This document shows positions 6,613 to 12,487 of a stretch of 35,508 nucleotides of DNA, one piece after another (positions within the stretch are counted from its first letter, which is position 1; each line of letters opens with the position of its first letter). The translations under genes and the position numbers were made by a program. Source of the stretch: a virus; the IMG/VR virus record IMGVR_UViG_3300022200_000167, positions 1-35,508 of that record. One strand, given 5' to 3'. The notes beneath the pieces were generated by a model. It saw only the letters and a program-made list of their open reading frames with translations. It had not been told where the DNA came from and did no database searches.

Positions 6613-6803
6613 TTGTGTAGTTTTACTTGTTCTTTAAATTCTTTTGTTGCTTGATCTATATCGTCAAACCTAAATTTTTTCAGGTAGTCGCTATATACTG
6701 TTAATAAAAAAGAGCCACTTAAATTAAATGGCTCGTGTATAATCTGTATTAATGTATCTGTATTGACTATGTAATCTTTTTTAATTACTAAATGTGCTTC
6801 CAT
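6609..6803 (-). CDS. 64-aa hypothetical protein
   Basis: MEAHLVIKKDYIVNTDTLIQ is followed by a beta-alpha pattern with FLLTVYSDYLKKFRFDDI. It lies one base downstream of the 99-aa gene. Not recognised. Confidence 0.7.
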   Translation of the reverse strand: MEAHLVIKKDYIVNTDTLIQIIHEPFNLSGSFLLTVYSDYLKKFRFDDIDQATKEFKEQVKLHK

Positions 6804-6804
6804 A

Positions 6805-7104
6805 TCATTTAAAGTTTTTTAATTCTGTTTTCTTACAATTCTTTTCCTTGTTGCTTCTAAATATAATACCATTATCATTGCAATATGTATGAAGGCTTTG
6901 ACCGTATACAGTGGATATATAATTATGTTCGGTTAGTATTGCCTTAGCTTCTTGCTCGTAGTAATTTCCGTAACCATAATCAAATGGCATTACAATTCTT
7001 TTTTGAGAGTCCATTCCGTAGTCGATTATTATTTCTCCAGCGAAATAACTATTTCCGTTTACTTTGTCAAACCATTCTTTTGCAGTAATATCTAGTGTTT
7101 TCAT
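6805..7104 (-). CDS. 99-aa conserved protein (WFDKVNGNSY type), first gene of a leftward unit
   Basis: MKTLDITAKEWFDKVNGNSY is a signature I recall from plasmid and phage proteins of Bacteroidota, followed by beta strands (AGEIIIDYGMD, IVMPFDYGYGNYY) and an alpha helix. The function is unknown. It is the first gene after promoter P1 (7300-7332) and is preceded by about 190 nt of hairpin-rich sequence with no ORF. Confidence 0.75.
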   Translation of the reverse strand: MKTLDITAKEWFDKVNGNSYFAGEIIIDYGMDSQKRIVMPFDYGYGNYYEQEAKAILTEHNYISTVYGQSLHTYCNDNGIIFRSNKEKNCKKTELKNFK

Positions 7105-7294
7105 AATTAAAAAGTTTATAACGTTTCGCTATTCTGTAGCTCGTCAGTACGGACTTTTTTGTATCCGTATACGTTTCTAGTCTATCTCTATTTAAGTAGC
7201 TCTAGGACTTCGGTTTTTATACCTGAGTAGTCTTACCCGCTTTATAGTGTTTTCCACTTCCGCAACTTTTTAAAACTGTTGTCCCGTTTAATTC
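7105..7294 (-). ncRNA. Structured leader or small RNA candidate
   Basis: Between promoter P1 and the gene at 7104 the minus-strand RNA has no ATG ORF but five successive short hairpins: CAAC/GUUG, AGUG-GAAAA-CACU, CUCAGG/CCUAGAG (one bulge), UACGGA/UCCGUA (7148-7169) and GCUA/UAGC (7128-7140). In an operon with almost no spacers, a 190-nt non-coding stretch under its own promoter suggests a regulatory 5' UTR or a small RNA. I do not recognise an RNA family. One weak GTG ORF of 21 codons was not accepted. Confidence 0.35.
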
Positions 7295-7299
7295 TTTGT

Positions 7300-7332
7300 C
7301 AAATATATGTCGACTTTTTTAGTCTACCAAAA
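7300..7332 (-). promoter_or_regulatory. Leftward promoter P1
   Basis: On the minus strand TTTTGG (7327-7332) is followed after 19 nt by TATATTTG (7300-7307), matching the Bacteroidota -33 (TTTG/TTG) and -7 (TAnnTTTG) elements. A GACT/AGTC inverted repeat (7312-7324) lies in the spacer, a possible operator. An upstream 22-bp box at 7333-7354 is identical to one at the second leftward promoter. Confidence 0.65.
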
Positions 7333-7354
7333 TTTTAACATAACTTTAACATTT
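7333..7354 (-). repeat. Upstream promoter box, copy 1
   Basis: These 22 bases recur exactly at 8617-8638, in both cases starting three bases beyond the TTGG of the -33 element. Counting the TTGG, 26 of 28 bases match. It probably binds an activator or RNA polymerase, or reflects duplication of a promoter. Confidence 0.7.
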
Positions 7355-7360
7355 ATTCGT

Positions 7361-7399
7361 GCCGTACTTACTTCGATGTTACGCCTTGAGCGGTACGGC
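7361..7399 (-). terminator. Hairpin after the 115-aa gene, possible terminator
   Basis: GCCGTAC (7361-7367) and GTACGGC (7393-7399) make a perfect 7-bp stem around a 25-nt loop that has its own CGC/GCG pairing. It lies six bases past the stop of the gene at 7405 and just upstream of promoter P1, so it marks a transcription-unit boundary. No clear U-tract follows, so an intrinsic terminator is only possible. Confidence 0.4.
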
Positions 7400-7404
7400 T
7401 TGGA

Positions 7405-7752
7405 TTATATTTTTGCTGCTATTAATTCGTATACGTAAATTATCATATTATTTGCATATAATATTTTTTTGTCTTTTCTCCATAAATTAATTTCGCTATC
7501 TCTTGCTTGTTCGTTTTCTTCATTACATAATACAGAATAAAATATTTTATTGTCTTGTTCTTCGTCTGTATTTATATAGTCTTTATTGAATTCATAACCT
7601 AAACTGTATAAATGTTTTTCTATTGCCTCTGTTACGTTTTCGGCTTTATAAATTCCCTCTGTATCGAAGTTGTTAACGTTTTCTGTTTCTCCCTCTTGGT
7701 AATTGTCTAAGTATACGTTATGCATACATTCGATAAAATAAGTTGCTTTCAT
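7405..7752 (-). CDS. 115-aa hypothetical protein
   Basis: I chose the ATG at 7752 (MKATYFIECMHNVYLDNYQE) over an upstream TTG, because it sits four bases after the stop of the small 41-aa gene. The protein is acidic (EGETENVNNFDTEG) with the pattern VTEAIEKHLYSLGYEFNKDYINTDEEQDNKIFYSV, a beta-alpha-beta fold common in small phage proteins. No function is known. Confidence 0.7.
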   Translation of the reverse strand: MKATYFIECMHNVYLDNYQEGETENVNNFDTEGIYKAENVTEAIEKHLYSLGYEFNKDYINTDEEQDNKIFYSVLCNEENEQARDSEINLWRKDKKILYANNMIIYVYELIAAKI

Positions 7753-7756
7753 AGTT

Positions 7757-7882
7757 TTATTTTTTAGTATCAATTAATTTTTTTAAAAATTCTAATTTAG
7801 AAAACGATGCCCCACTTAATCCAATTTGATAAAATCCATTGAATTTATAAATGTTTTTGTTTTTATAAGTTTCTATAAACAT
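7757..7882 (-). CDS. 41-aa micro-protein
   Basis: ATG at 7882 gives MFIETYKNKNIYKFNGFYQI, then GLSGASFSKLEFLKKLIDTKK. The beta strand followed by an alpha helix resembles many minimal phage proteins. It fits exactly in the 134-bp gap between the 217-aa and 115-aa genes, with 4-base spacers on each side. Confidence 0.6.
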   Translation of the reverse strand: MFIETYKNKNIYKFNGFYQIGLSGASFSKLEFLKKLIDTKK

Positions 7883-7886
7883 GATC

Positions 7887-8540
7887 TTAATTTATTTTTG
7901 TAACTTTATAAACGTCAAAATTTTTCCCGCTTGAAACGGTTGTAAATTCATAGCCTATTGAATTAAAAATCTTATTGTAACAATTTACGCCGACGCCCCC
8001 TTCAAAACTTGGTAAAATTCCATACCCCGAACCATATCCAAAAATATCATTATTTTTTAATTTTGAATTTTTGTTTTTTAATTTGTACATAAGTTTTAAA
8101 AATTGTGGGACTTGGTTTAAAACGTTAGCGACTGCAGTACTTTGTTTATCGTAACCGCATCCACTAATTGAACCACTAGAAACCATCCCTAAACCACTTA
8201 CATAGGCTTCAGCGGTTGGATTTATTCCCCACATTTGAGAGCGTTTCCACTCAACTGTAATAGTTAAACTTTCTATTTGTGGCAAATTTTCGTTAAAATC
8301 TAAGTAAGAAAATGTTTTTTGTAATTTTTTTAAAGTTAATTTTTCAAGTCTGTCAATTAAATATTTTTTACATTCCTGTACATTTGCAAATACATGATTT
8401 TTTTTATTTGCTGGAAGTAACTCCAATAAATACCAGTCTAATTTTTTGGCTTCATTTGTTTCTATTTTTCTAATAGATGCAAGTTTTTCGTCTCTGCGTG
8501 TTAAAACTTCATTTTCTAACTGTTTGGCTAAATTTTTCAT
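7887..8540 (-). CDS. 217-aa conserved phage/plasmid protein, first gene after promoter P2
   Basis: Residues 1-100 are helical and basic (MKNLAKQLENEVLTRRDEKL). They lead into a beta domain with WKRSQMWGINPTAEAYV and the signature SGSISGCGYDKQSTAVANVLNQ. I recall the GCGYDK.STA...LNQ motif from proteins on Bacteroidota phages and plasmids, uncharacterised. The C terminus carries a glycine-rich FGYGSGYGILPSFEGGVG and ends FTTVSSGKNFDVYKV. As the first gene of the leftward unit it is likely expressed very early. Confidence 0.75.
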   Translation of the reverse strand: MKNLAKQLENEVLTRRDEKLASIRKIETNEAKKLDWYLLELLPANKKNHVFANVQECKKYLIDRLEKLTLKKLQKTFSYLDFNENLPQIESLTITVEWKRSQMWGINPTAEAYVSGLGMVSSGSISGCGYDKQSTAVANVLNQVPQFLKLMYKLKNKNSKLKNNDIFGYGSGYGILPSFEGGVGVNCYNKIFNSIGYEFTTVSSGKNFDVYKVTKIN

Positions 8541-8556
8541 TTTAATAATATTTACA

Positions 8557-8576
8557 AAATAACTTCGTTGTTATTT
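8557..8576. repeat. 7-bp inverted repeat in the P2 leader
   Basis: AAATAAC (8557-8563) and GTTATTT (8570-8576) with a 6-nt loop lie between the P2 -7 box and the first gene. It could be an operator or a small RNA hairpin near the start codon. Confidence 0.35.
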
Positions 8577-8582
8577 CTTTTG

Positions 8583-8614
8583 CAAACATACAACGAGGAT
8601 ACAATACAATCCAA
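8583..8614 (-). promoter_or_regulatory. Leftward promoter P2
   Basis: The minus strand has TTGG (8611-8614), 20 nt, then TATGTTTG (8583-8590), a good Bacteroidota -33/-7 pair. The first start codon is at 8540, giving a leader of about 35-40 nt. The shared 22-bp box lies directly upstream. Confidence 0.65.
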
Positions 8615-8616
8615 CT

Positions 8617-8638
8617 TTTTAACATAACTTTAACATTT
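8617..8638 (-). repeat. Upstream promoter box, copy 2
   Basis: Exact copy of 7333-7354, at the same distance from the -33 element of P2. Confidence 0.7.
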
Positions 8639-8774
8639 GGATAGTAAATAAACTTACTAACTCGTTTAAAAACAGTTAGTTAGGTTTTTAGGGGTTTGTT
8701 AAATTAGTTTTGTTTTGGGATTTTTTGATATGATCTTATTGCCCGTCCGAGCATATCTAATCAAACCAATTATA

Positions 8775-8795
8775 TAACTCCTTGATTATCAAGTA
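8775..8795. repeat. 21-bp direct repeat with palindrome CTTGATTATCAAG, copy 1
   Basis: The palindrome (8781-8793) is perfect around a central T and sits within a 21-bp sequence repeated at 8858-8878, 83 bp away. This spacing is close to eight helical turns, as for a pair of operator or initiator sites on the same face. Confidence 0.7.
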
Positions 8796-8798
8796 TGT

Positions 8799-9105
8799 GT
8801 GTAGGTTTTTTTAATTCGTGTAGGTTTTGTGTAGGTTTTGTGTAGATAATTTCGACTTAACTCCTTGATTATCAAGTAAGTATGTAGTAATGTAGATTTT
8901 ACCCCTTATATATGAAAAAAAAAAAATATATATTATACATTACACTATATAGTCTAAGTAGGTGGTCAAAACCTACATTTCTACACTAATTTACGTTAGC
9001 CCCTTTGTTTATTGGTATTGAGACGATGTAGGTGCTACATTTTATCTACATTTTACTACATTAATACCTGCATTTTCTACATTTTATACATGTTTTTTAG
9101 TGTAG
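8799..9105. repeat. Iteron-like TGTAG/CTACA array
   Basis: TGTAG occurs at 8800, 8819, 8830, 8841, 8883, 8891, 9027 and 9101, and the complement CTACA at 8973, 8981, 9035, 9046, 9056 and 9077. GTGTAGGTTTT is a tandem 11-bp repeat at 8818-8828 and 8829-8839, with a further copy at 8799 and a partial one at 8840. Orientation is mostly forward left of, and reverse right of, an A12/TATA tract near 8915-8940. This symmetric layout suggests initiator-protein sites around an unwinding element. Confidence 0.55.
8858..8878. repeat. 21-bp direct repeat with palindrome CTTGATTATCAAG, copy 2
   Basis: Second copy of the 8775-8795 sequence, palindrome at 8864-8876. The copies flank the tandem 11-bp repeats. 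Confidence 0.7.
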
Positions 9106-9111
9106 ACAAAT

Positions 9112-9147
9112 AATTATCCGACAACAAACGACAACAAACGGATAATT
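9112..9147. repeat. Inverted repeat enclosing a tandem 10-bp repeat
   Basis: AATTATCCG (9112-9120) and CGGATAATT (9139-9147) are perfect 9-bp arms; the interior is formed by ACAACAAACG at 9121-9130 repeated at 9131-9140. It sits at the right edge of the iteron array. Confidence 0.7.
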
Positions 9148-9188
9148 TTACAGGAGTAATTTTATGATGAACGGATCCAAGCGGTGCA

Positions 9189-9202
9189 ATATGGTACCAT
9201 AT
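9189..9202. repeat. 14-bp perfect palindrome
   Basis: ATATGGTACCATAT is perfectly self-complementary and lies about 160 bp upstream of the first rightward -7 box, so it is a candidate operator. Confidence 0.5.
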
Positions 9203-9362
9203 ATCCAGTAGAAGTGCCTCACAAAAAAAGCCTAAAAATTTCGGAGGGAATTTTAAAAATGATAGGGGGGAGGGTCAAATATATATCGGTTTCCCTTTTG
9301 GGTTTTTTTCGCAATATAGGTATATAACCCCCGACCTAAACTTTTCTAACAATTTTTTTTTA

Positions 9363-9370
9363 TAACTTTG
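9363..9370 (+). promoter_or_regulatory. Rightward -7 box TAACTTTG
   Basis: TAACTTTG followed by CAAA, with the ATG of the 46-aa ORF five bases later. A -33 TTTG at normal spacing is not seen. If used, the transcript would be nearly leaderless. Confidence 0.5.
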
Positions 9371-9374
9371 CAAA

Positions 9375-9515
9375 ATGAAACAAACTAAAACAATGCCGTC
9401 TCAAGAGATAGGTTTATACCGAATGGCAAAAGAGAAGAAGGCTATGCACGAAGCCAAGGAGTTGGTGGAGAAAGCAACGACAATGGCACTAGCTATGAAG
9501 ATGGCTAAAATGTGA
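9375..9515 (+). CDS. 46-aa basic helical protein
   Basis: MKQTKTMPSQEIGLYRMAKE is followed by a Met/Ala/Lys-rich helix ending ALAMKMAKM. It has its own -7 box and a strong intrinsic terminator 70 bp downstream, so it looks like a monocistronic unit. Alternative starts are the internal ATGs at 9393 and 9423. Its codon use (AAG, GAG, TTG) resembles the groEL gene rather than the AT-rich HNH gene. Function unknown. Confidence 0.55.
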   Translation: MKQTKTMPSQEIGLYRMAKEKKAMHEAKELVEKATTMALAMKMAKM

Positions 9516-9584
9516 AGTTGTGTTTGAGTAAAACACATCCAGACTTAGTAAAGCCTCTTGCATTGCAACGTAACTAAGTATAAT

Positions 9585-9613
9585 CCCAAGCGTAAAAACT
9601 TGGGTTTTTTTTT
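9585..9613 (+). terminator. Intrinsic terminator
   Basis: CCCAAG (9585-9590), an 8-nt loop, CTTGGG (9599-9604) and then nine T residues. A new -7 box (TATATTTG) starts two bases after the T-run, so this is a clean unit boundary. Confidence 0.85.
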
Positions 9614-9614
9614 G

Positions 9615-9622
9615 TATATTTG
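9615..9622 (+). promoter_or_regulatory. Rightward -7 box TATATTTG
   Basis: Matches TAnnTTTG and lies 22 bases before the ATG of the 43-aa ORF, immediately after a terminator. Confidence 0.5.
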
Positions 9623-9643
9623 TCGAATAAATAATTAAATTAA

Positions 9644-9775
9644 ATGGAAATGCAATTAACAATTTCACCACAGTACGTGCTTATCGGCTTTGATTGGTAT
9701 GGTGCAGACGAAAAGGACAACTTCAATGAAGTAAATATTTACTTCTTATTTTTAAAACTATCATTTTATTGGTAA
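9644..9775 (+). CDS. 43-aa small phage protein
   Basis: MEMQLTISPQYVLIGFDWYG is followed by ADEKDNFNEVNIYFLFLKLSFYW. The FDWYG.DE...NIY.LF pattern recurs in tiny Bacteroidota phage proteins, as I recall, with unknown role. It has its own promoter box, and its leader AATTAAATTAAATG resembles those of groEL and the structural genes, suggesting strong translation. Confidence 0.6.
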   Translation: MEMQLTISPQYVLIGFDWYGADEKDNFNEVNIYFLFLKLSFYW

Positions 9776-9809
9776 TTATAATGCTTAATTTACTTTGTAT
9801 TTATTTTAT

Positions 9810-9817
9810 TATCTTTG
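9810..9817 (+). promoter_or_regulatory. Rightward -7 box TATCTTTG before the HNH leader
   Basis: TATCTTTG followed by TAAAATAAA; transcription would start a few bases upstream of the pseudoknot region (9833-9902). Confidence 0.5.
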
Positions 9818-9832
9818 TAAAATAAATTCAGA

Positions 9833-9902
9833 GTCGTAGCTGATGTAAAAAACCAAAATAAATTCCCTGCTTGATACAGACTACGACCTGTTGATGGCAG
9901 GG
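9833..9902 (+). ncRNA. Predicted H-type RNA pseudoknot in the HNH gene leader
   Basis: GTCGTAG (9833-9839) pairs with CTACGAC (9881-9887), and CCCTGC (9865-9870) pairs with GCAGGG (9897-9902). The two stems interleave, so together they form a pseudoknot of 7 and 6 bp. TGATG/TGATA-like motifs recur in the loops (9841, 9872, 9892). The last stem strand is followed by TTTT and lies 12 nt before the start codon, so folding could hide the start or end transcription. No known RNA family was recognised. Confidence 0.5.
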
Positions 9903-9913
9903 TTTTATATTTT

Positions 9914-10600
9914 ATGAAAACATGTACAAAATGCAAAATTGAAAAAGAATTAATTGAGTTTGGAAAATGCAAAATTGTAAAAAGCGGAATAAGGTCTATT
10001 TGCAAAAAATGTAATGCAGAACAAAGAAAAATTTATGTAGCATTAAATAGAGAAAAAATATACATAAAAACAAAAGAATATAATATAATAAATAAAGAAA
10101 TAAAGAAAGAGAAACGAAAAATTTATAATTTAAATAATAAAGAAAAAATAGCTTTATATAAAAAAATATATAACGAAATAAATAAAGAAAAAATAGTTAA
10201 ACAAAGAAAAATATATAGAAAAGTAAATAAAGATACTTTATATGTATATAGTAAAGAATATCATGTTAATAGAAAAAAAACAGATCCGTTGTTTAAATTT
10301 TCTGGAAAAGTAAGGTCTTCTATTAGTAGCGCGTTCAAAAGAAGTAATGGTAAATTTAGAAAAAACTCACTAACAGAAAAAATACTTGGATGCACAATAT
10401 TAGAATTTACACATTATATTGAATCAAAACTAAAAGAAGGAATGACGTTAAGTAATCATGGCAAATGGCATTTAGACCATATAATACCAGTATCAAGAGC
10501 AAAAACTGAAGAAGAGATAATTAAATTAAACCATTACACTAATTTTCAGCCACTATGGGCAGAAGAAAACCTAAAAAAGGGAAATAAAATAATTAATTAA
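9914..10600 (+). CDS. HNH endonuclease with N-terminal zinc ribbon
   Basis: A 228-aa protein. Residues 4-33 form a zinc ribbon (C4, C7, C30, C33: CTKC...CKKC). Residues 40-125 are extremely Lys/Tyr/Asn-rich, with degenerate repeats of the form NKEK..YKK.Y. The C terminus has the HNH core HLDHIIPVSRAKTEEE, then NFQPLWAEENLKKGNK. Such stand-alone HNH enzymes are phage homing endonucleases or nicking enzymes. The gene is far richer in A/T than its neighbours (6 G/C in the 60 bases from 10081), a sign of separate origin. It has its own -7 box and a pseudoknotted leader and sits between a small ORF and groEL. Confidence 0.85.
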   Translation: MKTCTKCKIEKELIEFGKCKIVKSGIRSICKKCNAEQRKIYVALNREKIYIKTKEYNIINKEIKKEKRKIYNLNNKEKIALYKKIYNEINKEKIVKQRKIYRKVNKDTLYVYSKEYHVNRKKTDPLFKFSGKVRSSISSAFKRSNGKFRKNSLTEKILGCTILEFTHYIESKLKEGMTLSNHGKWHLDHIIPVSRAKTEEEIIKLNHYTNFQPLWAEENLKKGNKIIN

Positions 10601-10607
10601 AATTAAC

Positions 10608-10615
10608 TATATTTG
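10608..10615 (+). promoter_or_regulatory. Promoter box for groEL-groES
   Basis: TATATTTG lies 19 bases before the groEL ATG, followed by CATAATTAAATCAAATTAA, an A/T-rich leader like those of the scaffold and other virion genes. No good -33 element is visible. Confidence 0.5.
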
Positions 10616-10634
10616 CATAATTAAATCAAATTAA

Positions 10635-12230
10635 ATGAATCCAAAAGAAATTATCTTCGACAAAGAAGCGCGAGACAAACTAATAAATGGAATTTCTATT
10701 ATGGCTAAGGCGGTAAAAAGCACGTTAGGTCCTAGAGGAAATACAGTATTGATAGAAAGCCAAAGTCATATCCATGGAATAACGGTAACAAAAGACGGGA
10801 TAACAGTCTGTAAATCAATAGATTTAGTTGACCCAGTTGAGAACTTAGCGGTTCAGATGATGAGAGATGCCGCAAGTAGAACAGCAACGAGTGCAGGTGA
10901 CGGAACGACTTCGGCTATTGTTTTGACTGAGGCTATTGTTATGCAGGGTCAGGACTTGCTGAATGACAAGCACAACGTAACGGAGGTGATTAGACATATC
11001 AACGAAGTATCAAACGGTATTGTTTCAAGTTTAGAGAAGAGATCTCGCAAGGTAAGTGGCAAGACATTGAAGAATGTGGCGTCTATATCTGCTAATAATG
11101 ATACGGAGCTTGGCAAGATAATTTCGGATGCGTATAACAAGGTAGGTAAGACAGGTATTGTGACTATTGAGAACTCACAGACAACTGAGACGTATGCGGA
11201 GTTCACGGATGGTATAAAGGTAAAGAGAGGGTATACGAGTAATTTATTCGTGAATGACCATAAGAATGACGAGTGTATCTTGGACGATGTGTATATTATG
11301 GTTACCGATCAGGAGATAAATAGTATATTATCGATAGAAAAGGTATTGACGCATATTATTAACACGAAGAAGAAGTTATTGATAATAGGACCATGTACTC
11401 AGAACGTTATAAATACGTTGGCTATAAACGTAGTTAAGAACGGATTGAAGTTTTGCAACATATCACCACCAGAGTTTGGGTACAAGAAGAACGAATTGAT
11501 GAGTGATATTGCGTTGTCTGTTGGGGCTAAGTATTTCTCAGAGAGTACTGGCGATGACTTGAGTCTTATTGACGTTGATAGTTTGGGTCATGCAGAGCGT
11601 ATCATAGTAGGAAGAGATAGTTCGGCTATTATCAGGTCTAAGGTAAAGGATGACGAGGTGAATGAGCGCGTTAAGCAGCTGTGGGAATCATACTCTATGC
11701 AACAACGCAAGTCGGACCAAGACTTTATCAAGGAGCGTATTGCTAGTTTGACAGGAGGGATTGGCGTTATTTACGTTGGAGGAAATTCAGACCTTGAGCA
11801 GAAGGAGCGTAAGGATAGAGTTGATGATGCGGTGTGTGCGGTTAGGTCAGCACTGGAGGAGGGTATTTTACCAGGAGGAGGACTAGCGTTATTCAGAGAG
11901 TCGTATAGAATCATTGCTGATGCTGACGATATGATTGAAGATATTAGTGCTGAGCAGTATGTAGCGATGCATATATTGGCACGAGCGATACAAGCACCTT
12001 TGTTGCAGATACTTGCGAACGCTGGGTTGGACGGATATAATATAATGGACGATAGTAGAGCTTCGGATGGCAACAACGGATATGACGTTAAGGGTAATGT
12101 ATATGGAGACATGTATGACATGGGAGTAATAGACCCGTTGAAGGTAACGAAGAACGCATTGAAGAACGCGGTGAGTGTAGCCACGACAATACTGAGTACT
12201 AATGCAATAATAACAATAGCAAGAGCGTAA
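10635..12230 (+). CDS. groEL: Chaperonin GroEL (60 kDa, phage-encoded)
   Basis: A 531-aa group I chaperonin with all ATPase landmarks: TLGPRGNTV (30-38), VTKDGITV, GDGTT with Asp89, RVDDAVCAVRSALEEGILPGGG with Asp398 and GVIDPLKV near the end. The GGM-rich C-terminal tail of bacterial GroEL is absent, as in other phage versions. It forms a folding chamber in the cytoplasm; for phages the usual client is the capsid or tail protein. groES follows with a TAATG overlap. Its G/C content (about 42% in the 60 bases from 11041) and AAG-preferring lysine codons differ from the surrounding genes, which suggests later acquisition. Confidence 0.97.
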   Translation: MNPKEIIFDKEARDKLINGISIMAKAVKSTLGPRGNTVLIESQSHIHGITVTKDGITVCKSIDLVDPVENLAVQMMRDAASRTATSAGDGTTSAIVLTEAIVMQGQDLLNDKHNVTEVIRHINEVSNGIVSSLEKRSRKVSGKTLKNVASISANNDTELGKIISDAYNKVGKTGIVTIENSQTTETYAEFTDGIKVKRGYTSNLFVNDHKNDECILDDVYIMVTDQEINSILSIEKVLTHIINTKKKLLIIGPCTQNVINTLAINVVKNGLKFCNISPPEFGYKKNELMSDIALSVGAKYFSESTGDDLSLIDVDSLGHAERIIVGRDSSAIIRSKVKDDEVNERVKQLWESYSMQQRKSDQDFIKERIASLTGGIGVIYVGGNSDLEQKERKDRVDDAVCAVRSALEEGILPGGGLALFRESYRIIADADDMIEDISAEQYVAMHILARAIQAPLLQILANAGLDGYNIMDDSRASDGNNGYDVKGNVYGDMYDMGVIDPLKVTKNALKNAVSVATTILSTNAIITIARA

Positions 12231-12487
12231 TGATACCAATAAACAAATACTGTGTTATAAACGAGATAAAAGAGCAAAGCCAGACAGAATCTGGCTTAAT
12301 GCTCTCGGCAAGTGATTCTGACAAGTTCAGATACAAGAAAGGCAAGGTAGTTAAGGAAGGCACGAATGTTGACTGCGTGAAGAGTGGTGATATGATATAT
12401 TACGACAAGGCAGCAGGATTCGAGATGTTGATTGACAATGTAGCCTATACGATTATACTAGAGCGAGACATTGTTCTTGTTCTTTAG
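12230..12487 (+). CDS. groES: Co-chaperonin GroES
   Basis: An 85-aa GroES: MIPINKYCVINEIKEQSQTE, then a mobile loop ESGLMLSASDSDKFRYKKG (about 19-37), corresponding to the GGIVL loop that docks on GroEL, and the lid-barrel core VKSGDMIYYDKAAGFEM with the ending ILERDIVLVL. It caps the GroEL ring. Translation is coupled to groEL (TAATG). Its 3' end overlaps the convergent winged-helix gene by 30 bases. Length is slightly below the bacterial 95-100 residues. Confidence 0.95.
   Translation: MIPINKYCVINEIKEQSQTESGLMLSASDSDKFRYKKGKVVKEGTNVDCVKSGDMIYYDKAAGFEMLIDNVAYTIILERDIVLVL

Larger units (their letters stand above)
8541..9374. other. Gene-free divergent control region, candidate origin
   Basis: No convincing gene lies in these 834 bp. 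It separates leftward from rightward transcription and holds promoter P2, a duplicated palindrome, 14 TGTAG/CTACA pentamers, an A12 and TATA-rich tract (8901-8960), an inverted repeat enclosing a direct repeat, and a 14-bp palindrome. This set fits a replication origin with iterons and an unwinding element combined with operators, but the function is inferred. Confidence 0.5.

Noticed and set aside
7190-7260. A tRNA in the hairpin-rich leader
   Set aside because: The minus strand has AACCGAAGTCC, slightly like a T-arm, but no acceptor stem or anticodon arm can be built.
9512-9577. GTG-started 21-codon ORF overlapping the 46-aa gene
   Set aside because: It overlaps the stop codon of the 46-aa gene, has no box of its own and no recognised motif.
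9797-9913. Group I intron core or IscB/OMEGA (HEARO) RNA before the HNH gene
   Set aside because: The AGACTA-like segment suggested a P7 strand, but its partner lies upstream rather than downstream; the HNH protein has no IscB features and the leader is too short.
10949-12277. Long minus-strand ORFs of 85, 116 and 168 codons
   Set aside because: They are antisense to groEL, whose frame shows clear family motifs; their products are low-complexity and overlap one another.
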